Notes under the pieces: generated by a model | What the model was told of the DNA's origin: nothing | Seen by the model: only the letters and a program-made list of their open reading frames with translations | Database searches by the model: none | Shown here: in pieces, positions 32,443-41,723 of the stretch | Numbering within the stretch: position 1 is the first letter of the stretch | How the letters are laid out: each line of letters opens with the position of its first letter | Assembly (NCBI RefSeq): GCF_011800755.1 | Contig: NZ_JAATJW010000017.1 | Coordinates: forward strand, 1 to 43,360 | Direction: 5' to 3' | From: Listeria valentina | GTDB lineage: Bacteria > Bacillota > Bacilli > Lactobacillales > Listeriaceae | DNA length: 43,360 nucleotides | Translations under genes and position numbers: made by a program

Positions 32443-32480
32443 GCTCGAGTAAATCCAAGAAAATGGAATTCCCTTAAACT

Positions 32481-32494
32481 ATTTCCTGGGAAAT
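32481..32494. promoter_or_regulatory. Noc-binding-site-like palindrome
   Basis: ATTTCCTGGGAAAT differs by one base from the B. subtilis Noc site ATTTCCCGGGAAAT. Between the DUF1129 terminator and the lut promoter. Single copy in this window. Confidence 0.4.
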
Positions 32495-32543
32495 AAAAAA
32501 AGTGGTTATTCCCAAGTTTTCAACTTGAAAGTAACCACTTTTT
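32495..32543. terminator. Terminator of the DUF1129 gene
   Basis: Stem AAAGTGGTTACTTTCAAGTT pairing with AACTTGGGAATAACCACTTT (small internal mismatch), loop GAAA region, then seven T on the minus strand. Confidence 0.88.
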
Positions 32544-32546
32544 GTT

Positions 32547-33209
32547 TTATAAGGATGGAATATTTTTTTGGCGTTTGATATACCAACGAAGTGCTAGAAT
32601 AACAACCCCAATAATTGTTGTAAGGGTTGGATCAAGTGCCACATTGATAGCTGGCGGAATAACAAGCTGAACAACCGTCATTACAAACATCCAAACTGCA
32701 ACAACTAACACAGCCATTAAAATATACCGCAATGTACTTCCTTTTTTACCTGTTCGCATCTCAGCTGAGTATTTGCGCAAAATAATCATAGCAAAACCGC
32801 CGACGATTCCCGTAACTACGAGCACGGCAATACCTAAAGTTTGCCCTTGGAAGAAGGCACTAATTCCAGAAATCAACATCATTGCTCCAAGAACGAGCAA
32901 AGCCCCATCAAGGAACAGCCAACCTTTTCCAGTCGTAGGTTCTCCCGGTGAACGTTCAGCTTTCACGGTAAGCGAAGTGACATATTCAGTCGGTGTTAAA
33001 TCAAACAGTTTTCGCGCTGTAACGCCTTGTTTTTGTTGTTCTAAGATTTTCTCGACCATCTCCCGAACAATTTCATTGCGTTGCGCTTCCTCGTAATCCG
33101 TCGTTTTTAAGTGTTTTTCAACTTCTTGAACATATTGCAAATTTTTCTTTGTCAAGGCGCTTTTTTGCTCTTCCAAAGAAGGTTTGCTTGTTTCAGTTTC
33201 TGTCGTCAC
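32547..33209 (-). CDS. DUF1129-family membrane protein
   Basis: 220 aa. A charged cytoplasmic N-terminal half (KKNLQYVQEVEKHLKTTDYEEAQRNEIVREMVEKILEQQKQGVTARKLFDLTPTEYVTSL) is followed by four or five membrane helices and a short basic tail, the DUF1129 layout. Function unknown. GTG 33209 follows GGGAGG by 10 nt. Divergent from gshF across about 220 bp that hold both promoters. Confidence 0.82.
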   Translation of the reverse strand: MTTETETSKPSLEEQKSALTKKNLQYVQEVEKHLKTTDYEEAQRNEIVREMVEKILEQQKQGVTARKLFDLTPTEYVTSLTVKAERSPGEPTTGKGWLFLDGALLVLGAMMLISGISAFFQGQTLGIAVLVVTGIVGGFAMIILRKYSAEMRTGKKGSTLRYILMAVLVVAVWMFVMTVVQLVIPPAINVALDPTLTTIIGVVILALRWYIKRQKNIPSL

Positions 33210-33433
33210 GAAAACAATTCCTCCCACTTAGCTTGATAACAACCATTATACAGAAAAAAAGCAAAAATAGCGATAGCTGACTAACTTTTTGAAAAAACCT
33301 GATATTCTTTTACGCAAGCGACTCCTAGTTAAGGGAAAAGCCTGTTTATCTTTTTTCACAAACCAATTAATATACTTAGGTGGTCGCTTTGTTGTAAGAT
33401 AAGGGTGAAAAAATTCTCGCCTGAGGTGAAAAC

Positions 33434-35773
33434 ATGATTAACCTAGATCAACCATTGTTAGCTTATCTTCAAGATGACCCTAAACTCACAAAGCAAGTAT
33501 TTTCCGGTCACTTCGGACTAGAAAAAGAAAATTTGCGTGTCACACCTAGCGGTCAATTAGCCTTAACGCCTCACCCGGCCGTTTTTGGAAAAAAAGAAGA
33601 TAACCCACTGATTAAAACCGACTTTTCCGAAAGTCAAATTGAAATGATCACGCCTGTTTGCGATTCCGTTGAAGAGGTTTATGAAGCCGTCTCCAACTTA
33701 CATCATATTGTTACACTAGCACTCGAAAACGACGAGCTGCTTTGGCCAAACAGCAACCCACCGCTGATTCCAGAAGAAGAAAAAATCCCAATCGCGGTTT
33801 ACGACGACGGCGCAAATAGTCCAAGCAGACAATACCGTGAACATTTAGCAAAAGAATACGGAAAAAAAGTCCAGCTTTTAAGTGGCACCCACTTCAATTT
33901 TTCCTTTTCAGATACGCTTTTAAAGGAACTTTTTGACGTTTTCCGCACAGAAAAAGAGAGTTACCAAGATTTTAAAAATCGCATTTACTTAAAAACTGCT
34001 AAATATTTCATGAAAAATCGTTGGTTGCTCGTTTATTTGACCGGAGCTGGCCCCGCTTACATGGAAGGTTTCACAAAAATCGCAAGTGAAGAACCCGCTA
34101 ACGAAGGGGCACGGCTTATCAAAGAAGGAATTTCACTTCGTAACAGTTCTTCTGGTTACAAGAACAGGGAGTCGCTGCACATCAATTATGATACCTTTGA
34201 TGGGTACATCACAACGATTCGCGAACATATTGAAGCAGGCGAAATCAATAGCATGCGTGAATTTTATAACCCGATTCGCTTAAAAAACAGCCACACTGAC
34301 CAATCTCTAGATGGCTTGGCTGAAAAAGGCGTAGAGTATCTAGAAATTCGGTCAATCGACCTTGATCCGCTTGAAGAAGTTGGCATTGCGAAGGAAACCT
34401 TGCATTTCTTGCAACTCTTCTTACTCACGGGACTTTTATCTGAAGATATGGAGCTTTGTCCAAACAATCAAGAAGTTGCCGACCGCAACGAAGAAATCAC
34501 GGCTTTATTTGGCCTTTCACATCCAATGCTCACAGACTGTTCTGGAAAACGCGTGCCGTTCGTTGAAGCTGGCATGGCTGAACTTGATAAAATCGAACAA
34601 ATTTTGGATTTGCTTGCACCGAAAAACAAAGTACTTCGTAATGTGCTAGCCAAACAAAAAGATCGCTTGCTGTACGCCGAAAAAACCATTGCAGCTCAAG
34701 TCGTGACAAATATCAAGCAACGTGGCTACCTCAGTTACCATCTTGATGTGGCGCATGATTCATTCGCGCAAGCTGACCTAGAAGCTTACCGTTTCATTGG
34801 AGCGGAAGATTTAGAACTTTCAACACAGATTGTATGGAAAGCCGCTTGGAAAAAAGGCGTTAGCGTGGAAATTCTCGATCACGCTGAAAACTTTTTGCGA
34901 CTATCCAAAAAAGATCACACGGAACTGGTAAAACAAGCGACGAAAACATCGCGTGATAATTATATTTCCGTTTTGCTAATGGAAAACAAAGTCGTAACGA
35001 AAAAAATCCTAGCTGAAAACGGTATCCGCGTGCCATTTGGGGAAAACTTTACGGACATTGAAGTTGCACTCGAAAGCTACGCGCACTTCAAGGGGAAACA
35101 AATTGTTGTCAAGCCGAAATCAACGAACTATGGTCTTGGAATTAGCATCTTTAAAGACGACTTTAACCAAGATGTGTTCCATGAAGCACTTAAAATTGCA
35201 TTTAGCTATGACGAATCTGTCATTATTGAAGAATTCATTCCTGGAGATGAATATCGCTTCCTTGTTATTGGCGATCAAATTGAAGCTGTCTTACAGCGGG
35301 TTCCAGCAAACGTTATCGGTGATGGTGTCCATACGATCGCGGAACTCGTTGACGAAAAAAATGATGATCCCCTTCGCGGTACAGAACACTTGAAGCCGCT
35401 TGAAAAAATCTTAAAAGGCCCTGAAGAAACATTGATGCTTAGCTTACACCATTTAGACTGGGATAGCATTCCTGAGCGAGACAGAGTTGTTTATCTACGC
35501 GAGAATTCGAACATCAGCACTGGTGGAGATAGCATTGATGTGACGGATGAAATGGATAGCTATTACAAAGGCATGGCGATAAAAGCAGCTAAAGTAGCTG
35601 ATGCCAAGTTCTGCGGCGTTGACATCATTGTGCCACCAAATCCAACTGATTATGAAAAAGCAGCGATTATTGAGCTCAACTTTAATCCAGCAATTCAAAT
35701 GCACACCTTCCCTTATGAAGGAAAGCGTCGCATGATTGGCGACACAATTATTGATTACCTATTCAATGAATAA
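33434..35773 (+). CDS. gshF: Bifunctional glutamate-cysteine ligase/glutathione synthetase
   Basis: 779 aa. N-terminal gamma-glutamylcysteine ligase domain (about 1-450; FGLEKENLRV, SESQIEMITP, LSGTHFNFSF) fused to a C-terminal ATP-grasp domain (about 490-779; GKQIVVKPKSTNYGLGISIF, EEFIPGDEYRFLVIGD, AAIIELNFNPAIQMHTFPYEG). Makes glutathione from Glu, Cys and Gly in two steps. The fusion is characteristic of Listeria and streptococci; glutathione activates PrfA in L. monocytogenes. Plus-strand start at ATG preceded by GAGGTG. Convergent with ychF through a shared terminator. Confidence 0.96.
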   Translation: MINLDQPLLAYLQDDPKLTKQVFSGHFGLEKENLRVTPSGQLALTPHPAVFGKKEDNPLIKTDFSESQIEMITPVCDSVEEVYEAVSNLHHIVTLALENDELLWPNSNPPLIPEEEKIPIAVYDDGANSPSRQYREHLAKEYGKKVQLLSGTHFNFSFSDTLLKELFDVFRTEKESYQDFKNRIYLKTAKYFMKNRWLLVYLTGAGPAYMEGFTKIASEEPANEGARLIKEGISLRNSSSGYKNRESLHINYDTFDGYITTIREHIEAGEINSMREFYNPIRLKNSHTDQSLDGLAEKGVEYLEIRSIDLDPLEEVGIAKETLHFLQLFLLTGLLSEDMELCPNNQEVADRNEEITALFGLSHPMLTDCSGKRVPFVEAGMAELDKIEQILDLLAPKNKVLRNVLAKQKDRLLYAEKTIAAQVVTNIKQRGYLSYHLDVAHDSFAQADLEAYRFIGAEDLELSTQIVWKAAWKKGVSVEILDHAENFLRLSKKDHTELVKQATKTSRDNYISVLLMENKVVTKKILAENGIRVPFGENFTDIEVALESYAHFKGKQIVVKPKSTNYGLGISIFKDDFNQDVFHEALKIAFSYDESVIIEEFIPGDEYRFLVIGDQIEAVLQRVPANVIGDGVHTIAELVDEKNDDPLRGTEHLKPLEKILKGPEETLMLSLHHLDWDSIPERDRVVYLRENSNISTGGDSIDVTDEMDSYYKGMAIKAAKVADAKFCGVDIIVPPNPTDYEKAAIIELNFNPAIQMHTFPYEGKRRMIGDTIIDYLFNE

Positions 35774-35774
35774 C

Positions 35775-35811
35775 AAAAAGCCCGCGCTTCAAATTGAAGC
35801 GTGGGCTTTTT
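35775..35811. terminator. Bidirectional terminator between gshF and ychF
   Basis: Stem AAAAAGCCCGCGCTTC/GAAGCGTGGGCTTTTT (one G-T pair), loop AAATT. Serves both convergent genes. Confidence 0.92.
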
Positions 35812-35813
35812 AA

Positions 35814-35829
35814 TGTTTCACGTGAAACA
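35814..35829. other. parS: parS centromere-like site
   Basis: TGTTTCACGTGAAACA, a perfect 16-bp palindrome equal to the Firmicutes ParB (Spo0J) parS consensus. It lies 2 bp before the ychF stop. In L. monocytogenes ychF is near the origin, where parS sites cluster. Confidence 0.88.
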
Positions 35830-35830
35830 A

Positions 35831-36931
35831 TTAAACGTTAAAGCGGAAATGAACAACATCCCCATCTTTCATCACATATTCTTTTCCTTCTAGGCGAACT
35901 TTCCCTGCTTCTTTGGCTGCATGTTCCGAGCCATATTCCACAAGATCACCATAAGAAACCACTTCTGCACGAATGAAGCCGCGTTCGAAATCTGTATGAA
36001 TGATTCCGGCACATTCAGGCGCTTTCATACCCTTCCGAAACGTCCAAGCGCGTACTTCTTGAACTCCAGCAGTAAAGTAAGTTGCCAGTCCAAGCAGTGA
36101 ATAAGCCGAACGAATCAATTTATCAAGACCCGATTCCTCAATGCCAAGCGCTTCAAGAAATTCAGCTTTATCCGCATCTTCTAGCTCAGCAATTTCTTCT
36201 TCCGCGCGTGCACAAACTACGATAACTTCAGACCCCTCTTCAGCCGCAAGCTCTTTCACTTGTTGCACGTACTTATTGCTGTCAGGATCAGCGACATCTT
36301 CCTCGCTCACATTCGCTACATAAAGAACCGGTTTATTGGTTAGCAAGAATAAATTGCGGACGATCCTGGACTCTTCTTCATTAAATTCAAGCGCCCGAGC
36401 CGGCTTGTCATTTAAAAAGCCTTCTTTAAGCTTCGTCAAAACGTTAAACTCAGCTACCGCTTCCTTGTCTTTTTGTTTCGCCATTTTTTCCACACGGCCG
36501 ATACGTTTTTCAACGCTTTCAAGGTCCGCTAAAATCAGCTCTAAATTGATTGTCGCGATATCATCGAGCGGATCCACACGCCCTTCCACGTGCGTGATGT
36601 TCTCATCTTCAAAGCAACGCGTCACATGACAAATCGCATCCACTTGGCGAATATGCGACAAAAATTTGTTTCCAAGTCCTTCACCTTTACTTGCCCCTTT
36701 TACGATCCCGGCAATATCCGTAAATTCAAAAGTCGTTGGCACCGTTTTTTTCGGGCTCACGAGTTCAGTTAATTTATTCAAACGATTGTCTGGAACCTCA
36801 ACAATGCCAACATTGGGATCAATCGTTGCGAACGGATAGTTTGCAGCCTCCGCTCCAGCTTTTGTAATTGCATTAAAAAGTGTTGATTTCCCAACATTCG
36901 GAAGTCCGACAATACCAGCTGTCAATGCCAT
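35831..36931 (-). CDS. ychF: Ribosome-binding ATPase YchF
   Basis: 366 aa, the conserved length. OBG-family P-loop protein that prefers ATP. Visible: [20 protein letters not shown] (Walker A), [22 protein letters not shown] (switch regions), a coiled-coil region (about 130-200), and a C-terminal TGS domain with [42 protein letters not shown] 36931 follows AAGGAG by 10 nt; the longer frame to 36952 starts before it. Confidence 0.96.
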   Translation of the reverse strand: MALTAGIVGLPNVGKSTLFNAITKAGAEAANYPFATIDPNVGIVEVPDNRLNKLTELVSPKKTVPTTFEFTDIAGIVKGASKGEGLGNKFLSHIRQVDAICHVTRCFEDENITHVEGRVDPLDDIATINLELILADLESVEKRIGRVEKMAKQKDKEAVAEFNVLTKLKEGFLNDKPARALEFNEEESRIVRNLFLLTNKPVLYVANVSEEDVADPDSNKYVQQVKELAAEEGSEVIVVCARAEEEIAELEDADKAEFLEALGIEESGLDKLIRSAYSLLGLATYFTAGVQEVRAWTFRKGMKAPECAGIIHTDFERGFIRAEVVSYGDLVEYGSEHAAKEAGKVRLEGKEYVMKDGDVVHFRFNV

Positions 36932-37057
36932 TTTATAATAACTCCTTTTCACTTTAATCGTTTCAAATCACTAAGAACTATTATAAAGGTTTTTCTCGCA
37001 AAAAACCACCCAAATTCTGCTATAATGATCGTATCTAAGCCACAAGGAGGAACTCAA

Positions 37058-37553
37058 ATGATACTTGAAACTGAACGCTTATACGCAAACGAAATGACTC
37101 AAGCCGACCTCCATGCTTCAAGACCCAGAAGTGATGTATGCTTATGAGCATGATTTTTCGGATGCCGACGTACGTAGCTGGCTCGAAAACAACCTCCGTC
37201 GCTACCGCGAGCTTGGTTTTGGACTTTGGGGCATTTACTTAAAAGAAAACGATCAATTTATCGGAAACGCTGGGATCACCTACCAAGAAGTCGAAAACGA
37301 AACGGTGCTAGAACTGGGGTATTTGCTTAAAAAAATTTATTGGCATAAAGGCTACGCCCGTGAAATAACGGCTGCAATCGTTCAATATGCCCAAGACAAA
37401 CTTCATGCGCCAGAAATCCATGCGACAATCAAAACAACCAATGCAGCGTCCATTCGCGTTGCCGAAAACAATCAGATGGAGCGAACTAAAGCTTATATCA
37501 AGTTTTATTATGGCATCGAAATGCCCCATTATTTGTATACGCGGAAACTATAA
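37058..37553 (+). pseudogene. GNAT acetyltransferase gene with N-terminal frameshift
   Basis: A good start (AAGGAGG then ATG at 37058) opens MILETERLYANEMTQADLH, the usual GNAT beginning, but that frame ends after 29 codons. The rest (MLQDPEVMYAYEHDFSD onward, from 37113) is in another frame. It carries the GNAT core ELGYLLKKIYWHKGYAREITAAIVQYAQ (acetyl-CoA-binding motif) and ends ISSP-type FYYGIEMPHYLY. Compared with RimJ/RimL-like relatives, a few residues are also missing at the junction. The 146-aa fragment has no RBS of its own. Likely inactive or a sequencing fault. Confidence 0.7.
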
Positions 37554-37597
37554 AAAACTAAGCAACCACGTTTTTTCAAGGCGGTTGCTTAGTTTTT
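37552..37597. terminator. Bidirectional terminator between GNAT gene and lipoprotein
   Basis: Stem AAAAACTAAGCAACC/GGTTGCTTAGTTTTT (perfect, 15 bp) with a 14-nt loop, flanked by A and T runs. Confidence 0.9.
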
Positions 37598-37599
37598 CT

Positions 37600-38082
37600 T
37601 CACTTTGTGGAAAAATCATAGGTTACTTTACCATCTAGTATGGTTAGCATAGTCTTAGCTTCATCTGCCGGATCTGACAAGCGGATAGTATATCCAGAAT
37701 CCAACCCTGACTTAATCTGCTTGGATAATTTCTGAAATGCTTTGATTAGCTTCGGCCATTTTTCATTTGTTGGGTCTTCCTTGATGTTGTTTAATGAGTC
37801 CGTTAATCTACTGTCCGTCATTATAACATTGAATTGTTTTTTAGCAGAATCATATTCAATGTTAGCACCACCTTGCAAACCTTGTTCAAGCATTTGCTTA
37901 ATTTGGCTGACTTTCTTATCAGTTTGATCCGCCACATTTTGTTCCGCAGGTTTTTCTTTTTTCATTATCTGTTCCTCTTCTTTAACTGATTTTTTTGAAG
38001 AGCTTTCCTCGCCACAGCTAGTTAGTAAGCTCATACTGACCAGACCAAACACCGCGGCTGTATGGAATACTTTCTTTTTCAT
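37600..38082 (-). CDS. Uncharacterised lipoprotein
   Basis: 160 aa. Signal peptide with lipobox LLTSC (Cys about 23), then a low-complexity Lys/Glu spacer (25-60) and a compact domain with IEYDSAKKQFNVIMTDSRLTDSLNNIKED and a final strand TMLTILDGKVTYDF. Extracellular, anchored in the membrane. No family recognised. RBS GGGGATGG; shares a bidirectional terminator with the GNAT gene. Confidence 0.75.
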   Translation of the reverse strand: MKKKVFHTAAVFGLVSMSLLTSCGEESSSKKSVKEEEQIMKKEKPAEQNVADQTDKKVSQIKQMLEQGLQGGANIEYDSAKKQFNVIMTDSRLTDSLNNIKEDPTNEKWPKLIKAFQKLSKQIKSGLDSGYTIRLSDPADEAKTMLTILDGKVTYDFSTK

Positions 38083-38238
38083 TTTCCATCCCCATTCGAT
38101 TGTCTGTTCTTCATTTTAGACTACGCTTATCCGTCTACGTAAAACGGCTATCAGAAATAAAATTATGACCAAGCTATACACCTAACTATTTGAACTTCTC
38201 AATAACTCCTATTTTATACCTTGATCCCCCAGACGATT

Positions 38239-38911
38239 TCAACCATTCGCTGCAATAGGAACATCTAATGCATATTTTTCCAATTTTTCAGCATCCTTTA
38301 CAATCCACGGCTTGCTTGAAAAGTTGATAGCATCTTCTTCAGCAAGTTCATTTAAAGCTTTAGACACAATTTTTCGTGAGCAACAACAGCAAGACGCAAT
38401 AAAGTCCATGGAAAAGAATCTCGGAAGTTCTTTTTGTATTCTCTGCTGTTAGATCCATCTTGTCACTGACAAACTTAATAAATCGAGCGACTCTCTCCTT
38501 AGGACGGAATTGAAATTGGACTTCAAACATATCAATTTCTTCTCTGAATTGTTCGAGAAGAAGAAATGACAAATGTGATAATAAATTATCCTTATCAAGG
38601 ATATCAAAAACTTCATCAATATCAAGCACAATCAATGTAGCATCCGTTAATGCTTCTACAATTAAGTTTGCCTTCCCCGTATAAAACTGACCTATCCAAA
38701 CTGTGTTTTCAAAAGAGAGTTTTGTCATTTCTTTATTTTCCATATAGCTCATTTGAAAATAGCCCGTTTTTTGGATATATAACCTGTTTTCCTTAAATTT
38801 AATTCGTTGATGTTTTTTGATATACCTTATCGTATGCTGACATTTCACTAAAATGTAATCAATAATAACATCATCTTTTTCTAATAAAGCTTGCAATTCA
38901 AAAAATTTCAT
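38239..38911 (-). pseudogene. Crp/Fnr-family regulator with a frameshift and tetra-cysteine HTH
   Basis: ATG 38911 (GAGG 6 nt upstream) opens a PrfA-type beta-barrel (FFELQALLEKDDVIIDYILV ... ANLIVEALTDATLIVLDIDEVFDIL) and dimer helix ending RFIKFVSDKMDLTAE. The frame then drifts to a stop at 38360. One base shift near 38430-38455 restores the HTH: IQKELPRFFSMDFIASCCCCSRKIVSKALNELAEED, then INFSSKPWIVKD to a TGA at 38239. Total 673 nt, one base over a 223-aa gene. The four Cys (codons at 38380-38391) sit in the HTH turn. Downstream of the ABC cassette, possibly its regulator. Confidence 0.7.
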
Positions 38912-38967
38912 CTCATGCCTCATCCCCAACTAAATAGATTCCTTTCTTTTCTTGATATTACTAATAG

Positions 38968-38995
38968 TAGCAAATAATTTATTGTTAATTTGCTA
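38968..38995. promoter_or_regulatory. Inverted repeat upstream of the Crp/Fnr gene
   Basis: TAGCAAAT and ATTTGCTA arms of 8 bp separated by 12 bp, about 60 bp before the start codon. Candidate autoregulatory site. Confidence 0.3.
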
Positions 38996-39168
38996 TATTT
39001 TTCGGGAAAAAGGCTTTGTTTTTTTATATTTATTCACATTTTCTTCACATTATTTACGTTTTAACAACTAAATTTCATCGTTTTTAGAAAATTCGCATTT
39101 AGATGCGCCATAATTATTATATAATTTCGACATTGATTTTCCTCTATCCTAGATTGAAATTGCAATTA

Positions 39169-40356
39169 TCACATAGAGGCTAAAGCATCTACTGGTTTAC
39201 ATTTCGCTGCTTTATTAGCAGGCGATATCCCAAATACAATGCCTACGACAAGTGCAAAAAAGAATGAGAAAGCAACGACTCCAACACTGACTCCAGGTGG
39301 TACATCGGCAACAGCACTAAATAACATGAAACCTAGGCTCCCAATAACGATCCCAATAATCCCTCCTGTCACGCTAATGACGGCCGACTCAATTAAAAAT
39401 TGAATAAGAATGGTACTCCGCTTAGCACCTAAAGCTTTTCGAATACCAATTTCTTTCGTTCGTTCCTGTACAGAAACAAGCATAATGTTCATAATTCCAA
39501 TACCACCGACAATCAACGAAATTGCCGCAATTGCACCTAAGGTATTGGTAAGCAGAGCATTAACCGTATCAAACGTATCAAGCACTTCTTTTTGATTTAC
39601 AATTTGAAAGACTGGATTATCGCTATCTTTCGTTTCATTTTCAAATTTCAGTGATAAACGGCTTTTCAAAATACTAATAACAAAATTAACCTTATCTGCG
39701 GAGCTAGCTTGTACATACACTGAGTTAATCTTTTGATTTTTAAGCAAGCGCTCAGCTGATGTAATTGGTAGAATTATTTGCTTATCGGTCGACCCTAAGA
39801 GCGATTCACCGCTCTTTTTAAGAACTCCGACAATCTTATAGTTCAACCCGTTTAATTTGATTGTTTGGTTAACAGGATTGCCAAAGCCAAATAGCTCAGT
39901 CGCGACTTCATGACCGATTATAGCAATTTTTTGATTATTATCGACGTCCACAGGGGATAAAAACCGACCTTTAGCTATCTTAGATCCGTGAACTTGTTTA
40001 AACTGCTCGTTCGTCCCAACGATACTAAATGCCTTACCCCCTTGATCGGTCAGCACGTTTGCACTTCCATCAATTTCAGGAGCAATATGGGAAACACCCT
40101 CAATATCTTTATATTCCATGACTTCCTGTAAATCAAGCTGATTCGTTTTACTTGTCGAATTATTATAAACGGTGATCAGATTCGAACCGAGATCTCCAAG
40201 TTGTTGATTCACACCATAACTAACGCTTTTCCCAAGCGAAACGAGCAAAATAACTGAAGCTACACCTATGATAATGCCAAGCATTGTTAGAAAGGAGCGC
40301 ATTTTCCTAGCAAAAATTTGTTTTAAAGCCATTTGCAAGCTTTGAAAAATCAGCAT
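39169..40356 (-). CDS. MacB-like ABC transporter permease (FtsX domain)
   Basis: 395 aa. Opens with ALKQIFARKMRSFLTMLGIIIGVASVILLVSLGKS (TM1, 17-42), then a large extracellular MacB_PCD domain (about 45-265) and three helices in an FtsX domain (about 270-390) including ERTKEIGIRKALGAKRSTILIQFLIESAVIS. Mechanotransmission-type exporter subunit like B. subtilis YknZ. Overlaps the ATPase gene by 7 bp, so the two form one transporter. Confidence 0.9.
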   Translation of the reverse strand: MLIFQSLQMALKQIFARKMRSFLTMLGIIIGVASVILLVSLGKSVSYGVNQQLGDLGSNLITVYNNSTSKTNQLDLQEVMEYKDIEGVSHIAPEIDGSANVLTDQGGKAFSIVGTNEQFKQVHGSKIAKGRFLSPVDVDNNQKIAIIGHEVATELFGFGNPVNQTIKLNGLNYKIVGVLKKSGESLLGSTDKQIILPITSAERLLKNQKINSVYVQASSADKVNFVISILKSRLSLKFENETKDSDNPVFQIVNQKEVLDTFDTVNALLTNTLGAIAAISLIVGGIGIMNIMLVSVQERTKEIGIRKALGAKRSTILIQFLIESAVISVTGGIIGIVIGSLGFMLFSAVADVPPGVSVGVVAFSFFFALVVGIVFGISPANKAAKCKPVDALASM

Positions 40357-41030
40357 ATGCTTCCCTCCTGTACTAACTTGCCGTCATGCATTTTAAGCAT
40401 CCGTGAACCTTCCTCAGCAATTTCTTTATCATGTGTGATCATAATAATTGTCCTGCCTTCTTGGTTAATTCTTTGAAGCATTTTTAAAACTTCCCATCCA
40501 TTTTTCGAATCTAAGGAACCTGTTGGCTCATCTGCCAGCAAAATAGACGGAGAACCCACTAAAGCCCTCGCAATTGCCACTCGTTGCTGTTGTCCTCCAG
40601 ATAATTGATTGGGTTTATGATGTATTTTGTCTGCCAGCCCTACTTGTTCAATAACGTGACTGGCTTTTTCTATTCTCACTGAACGTGATGTTCCACGGTA
40701 AATAAGCGGAAGCTCTACATTTTCTAGTACGGATAAATTGGGTAGCAAGTTGAATTGCTGAAAAATAAACCCGAGCTGTTGATTACGAACTGCCGCTAGT
40801 TTGTTGTCGCTCATCCCTAAAAGTTTTTCATCTGAGAGGTAGTAATCTCCTTCGTCTGGAAGATCTAAACAACCAATAATATTCAAAAGAGTAGATTTAC
40901 CCGAACCTGACTGCCCAGTAATCGTCAAAAATTCTCCTTTTTCTACGCTAAAGGTAATATCGTCTAATACTCGCAAAGTTTCGTTTCCCATTTGATACGA
41001 CTTGGAAATATGCTTTAAATCAATTAACAT
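40350..41030 (-). CDS. MacB-type ABC transporter ATP-binding protein
   Basis: 226 aa. Walker A GQSGSGKST (39-47), Q-loop FIFQQFNLLPNLSVLENVELPL, signature LSGGQQQR (about 143), Walker B ILLADEPTGSLDSKNG, H-loop ITHD. Belongs to the LolD/MacB/YknY group that pairs with FtsX-like permeases. Preceded by the adaptor gene. Confidence 0.94.
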   Translation of the reverse strand: MLIDLKHISKSYQMGNETLRVLDDITFSVEKGEFLTITGQSGSGKSTLLNIIGCLDLPDEGDYYLSDEKLLGMSDNKLAAVRNQQLGFIFQQFNLLPNLSVLENVELPLIYRGTSRSVRIEKASHVIEQVGLADKIHHKPNQLSGGQQQRVAIARALVGSPSILLADEPTGSLDSKNGWEVLKMLQRINQEGRTIIMITHDKEIAEEGSRMLKMHDGKLVQEGSIC

Positions 41031-41048
41031 AACGGTTTACCCCCTCGA

Positions 41049-41714
41049 TCACTTGGAACTTGTAGACGTCGAAGGTAAAAATATTTCTTCGCCTTTTTGC
41101 AAGCCTTTTTTCACTTCGATAATGTTGTCATTGCGTATACCTGTTTCAATGACTTGCCTTGTTTTTTTCGTTTGGTTGTTTTTATCTTTTTTAGCCACCA
41201 ACACATAATACTCATCTTTACTATTTTTCTGAACGGCTTCAATCGGAATATTTAGGACATGCTCTTTTTTGTTTACAAGAATTGAGCCCGAAACAGTCAT
41301 TCCTGCTTTTAGATCTTTCGCATCATTTAATTCAACCATTACAGTGAAAACTGCAACGTTGCTTTCCACTGTTCCTTTTTCAGAGATAGATTCAACTTTT
41401 CCTGTAAATGTGCGATCTGGGTAAGCTGTAACATCTACAGTTACTTCCTGCCCCTCCTTAACCTCTGCAATATCCATCTCATCAATCTGCAAATTCAGTT
41501 CTAAATCAGCATAATCTGGAAATTGCTGGTTTTTCGGGACAATTGTTCCAGCGCCATTCGCTTTTACTTCAACTGTACTTTCTTTTACCTTGGTTGTTAC
41601 ATCGTCTCCTTGGTTTGCATCCGTTGCTGTGTCGGTATTAAAGGCAGCAATAATCACAATAACTACGAGAACAACCAACACAATACCAATTGTCCAAAAT
41701 ATTTTTTTCTTCAT
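41049..41714 (-). CDS. Compact membrane-fusion (HlyD/MacA-like) adaptor lacking the lipoyl and hairpin region
   Basis: 221 aa. N-terminal membrane anchor (6-24), then VKESTVEVKANGAGTIVPKNQ, the usual start of the MacA/YknX core. It then moves straight into the beta-barrel (LELNLQIDEMDIAEVKEGQEVTVDVTAYPDRTFTGKVESIS, 71-111) and a membrane-proximal domain (LNIPIEAVQK ... ETGIRNDNIIEVKKGLQKGEEIFLP). The biotinyl/lipoyl and alpha-hairpin part, expected to occupy about 130 residues in relatives, is absent. No frame break is seen, so it is a deliberate or tolerated in-frame loss. Confidence 0.8.
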   Translation of the reverse strand: MKKKIFWTIGIVLVVLVVIVIIAAFNTDTATDANQGDDVTTKVKESTVEVKANGAGTIVPKNQQFPDYADLELNLQIDEMDIAEVKEGQEVTVDVTAYPDRTFTGKVESISEKGTVESNVAVFTVMVELNDAKDLKAGMTVSGSILVNKKEHVLNIPIEAVQKNSKDEYYVLVAKKDKNNQTKKTRQVIETGIRNDNIIEVKKGLQKGEEIFLPSTSTSSK

Positions 41715-41723
41715 ACTCTCTCC

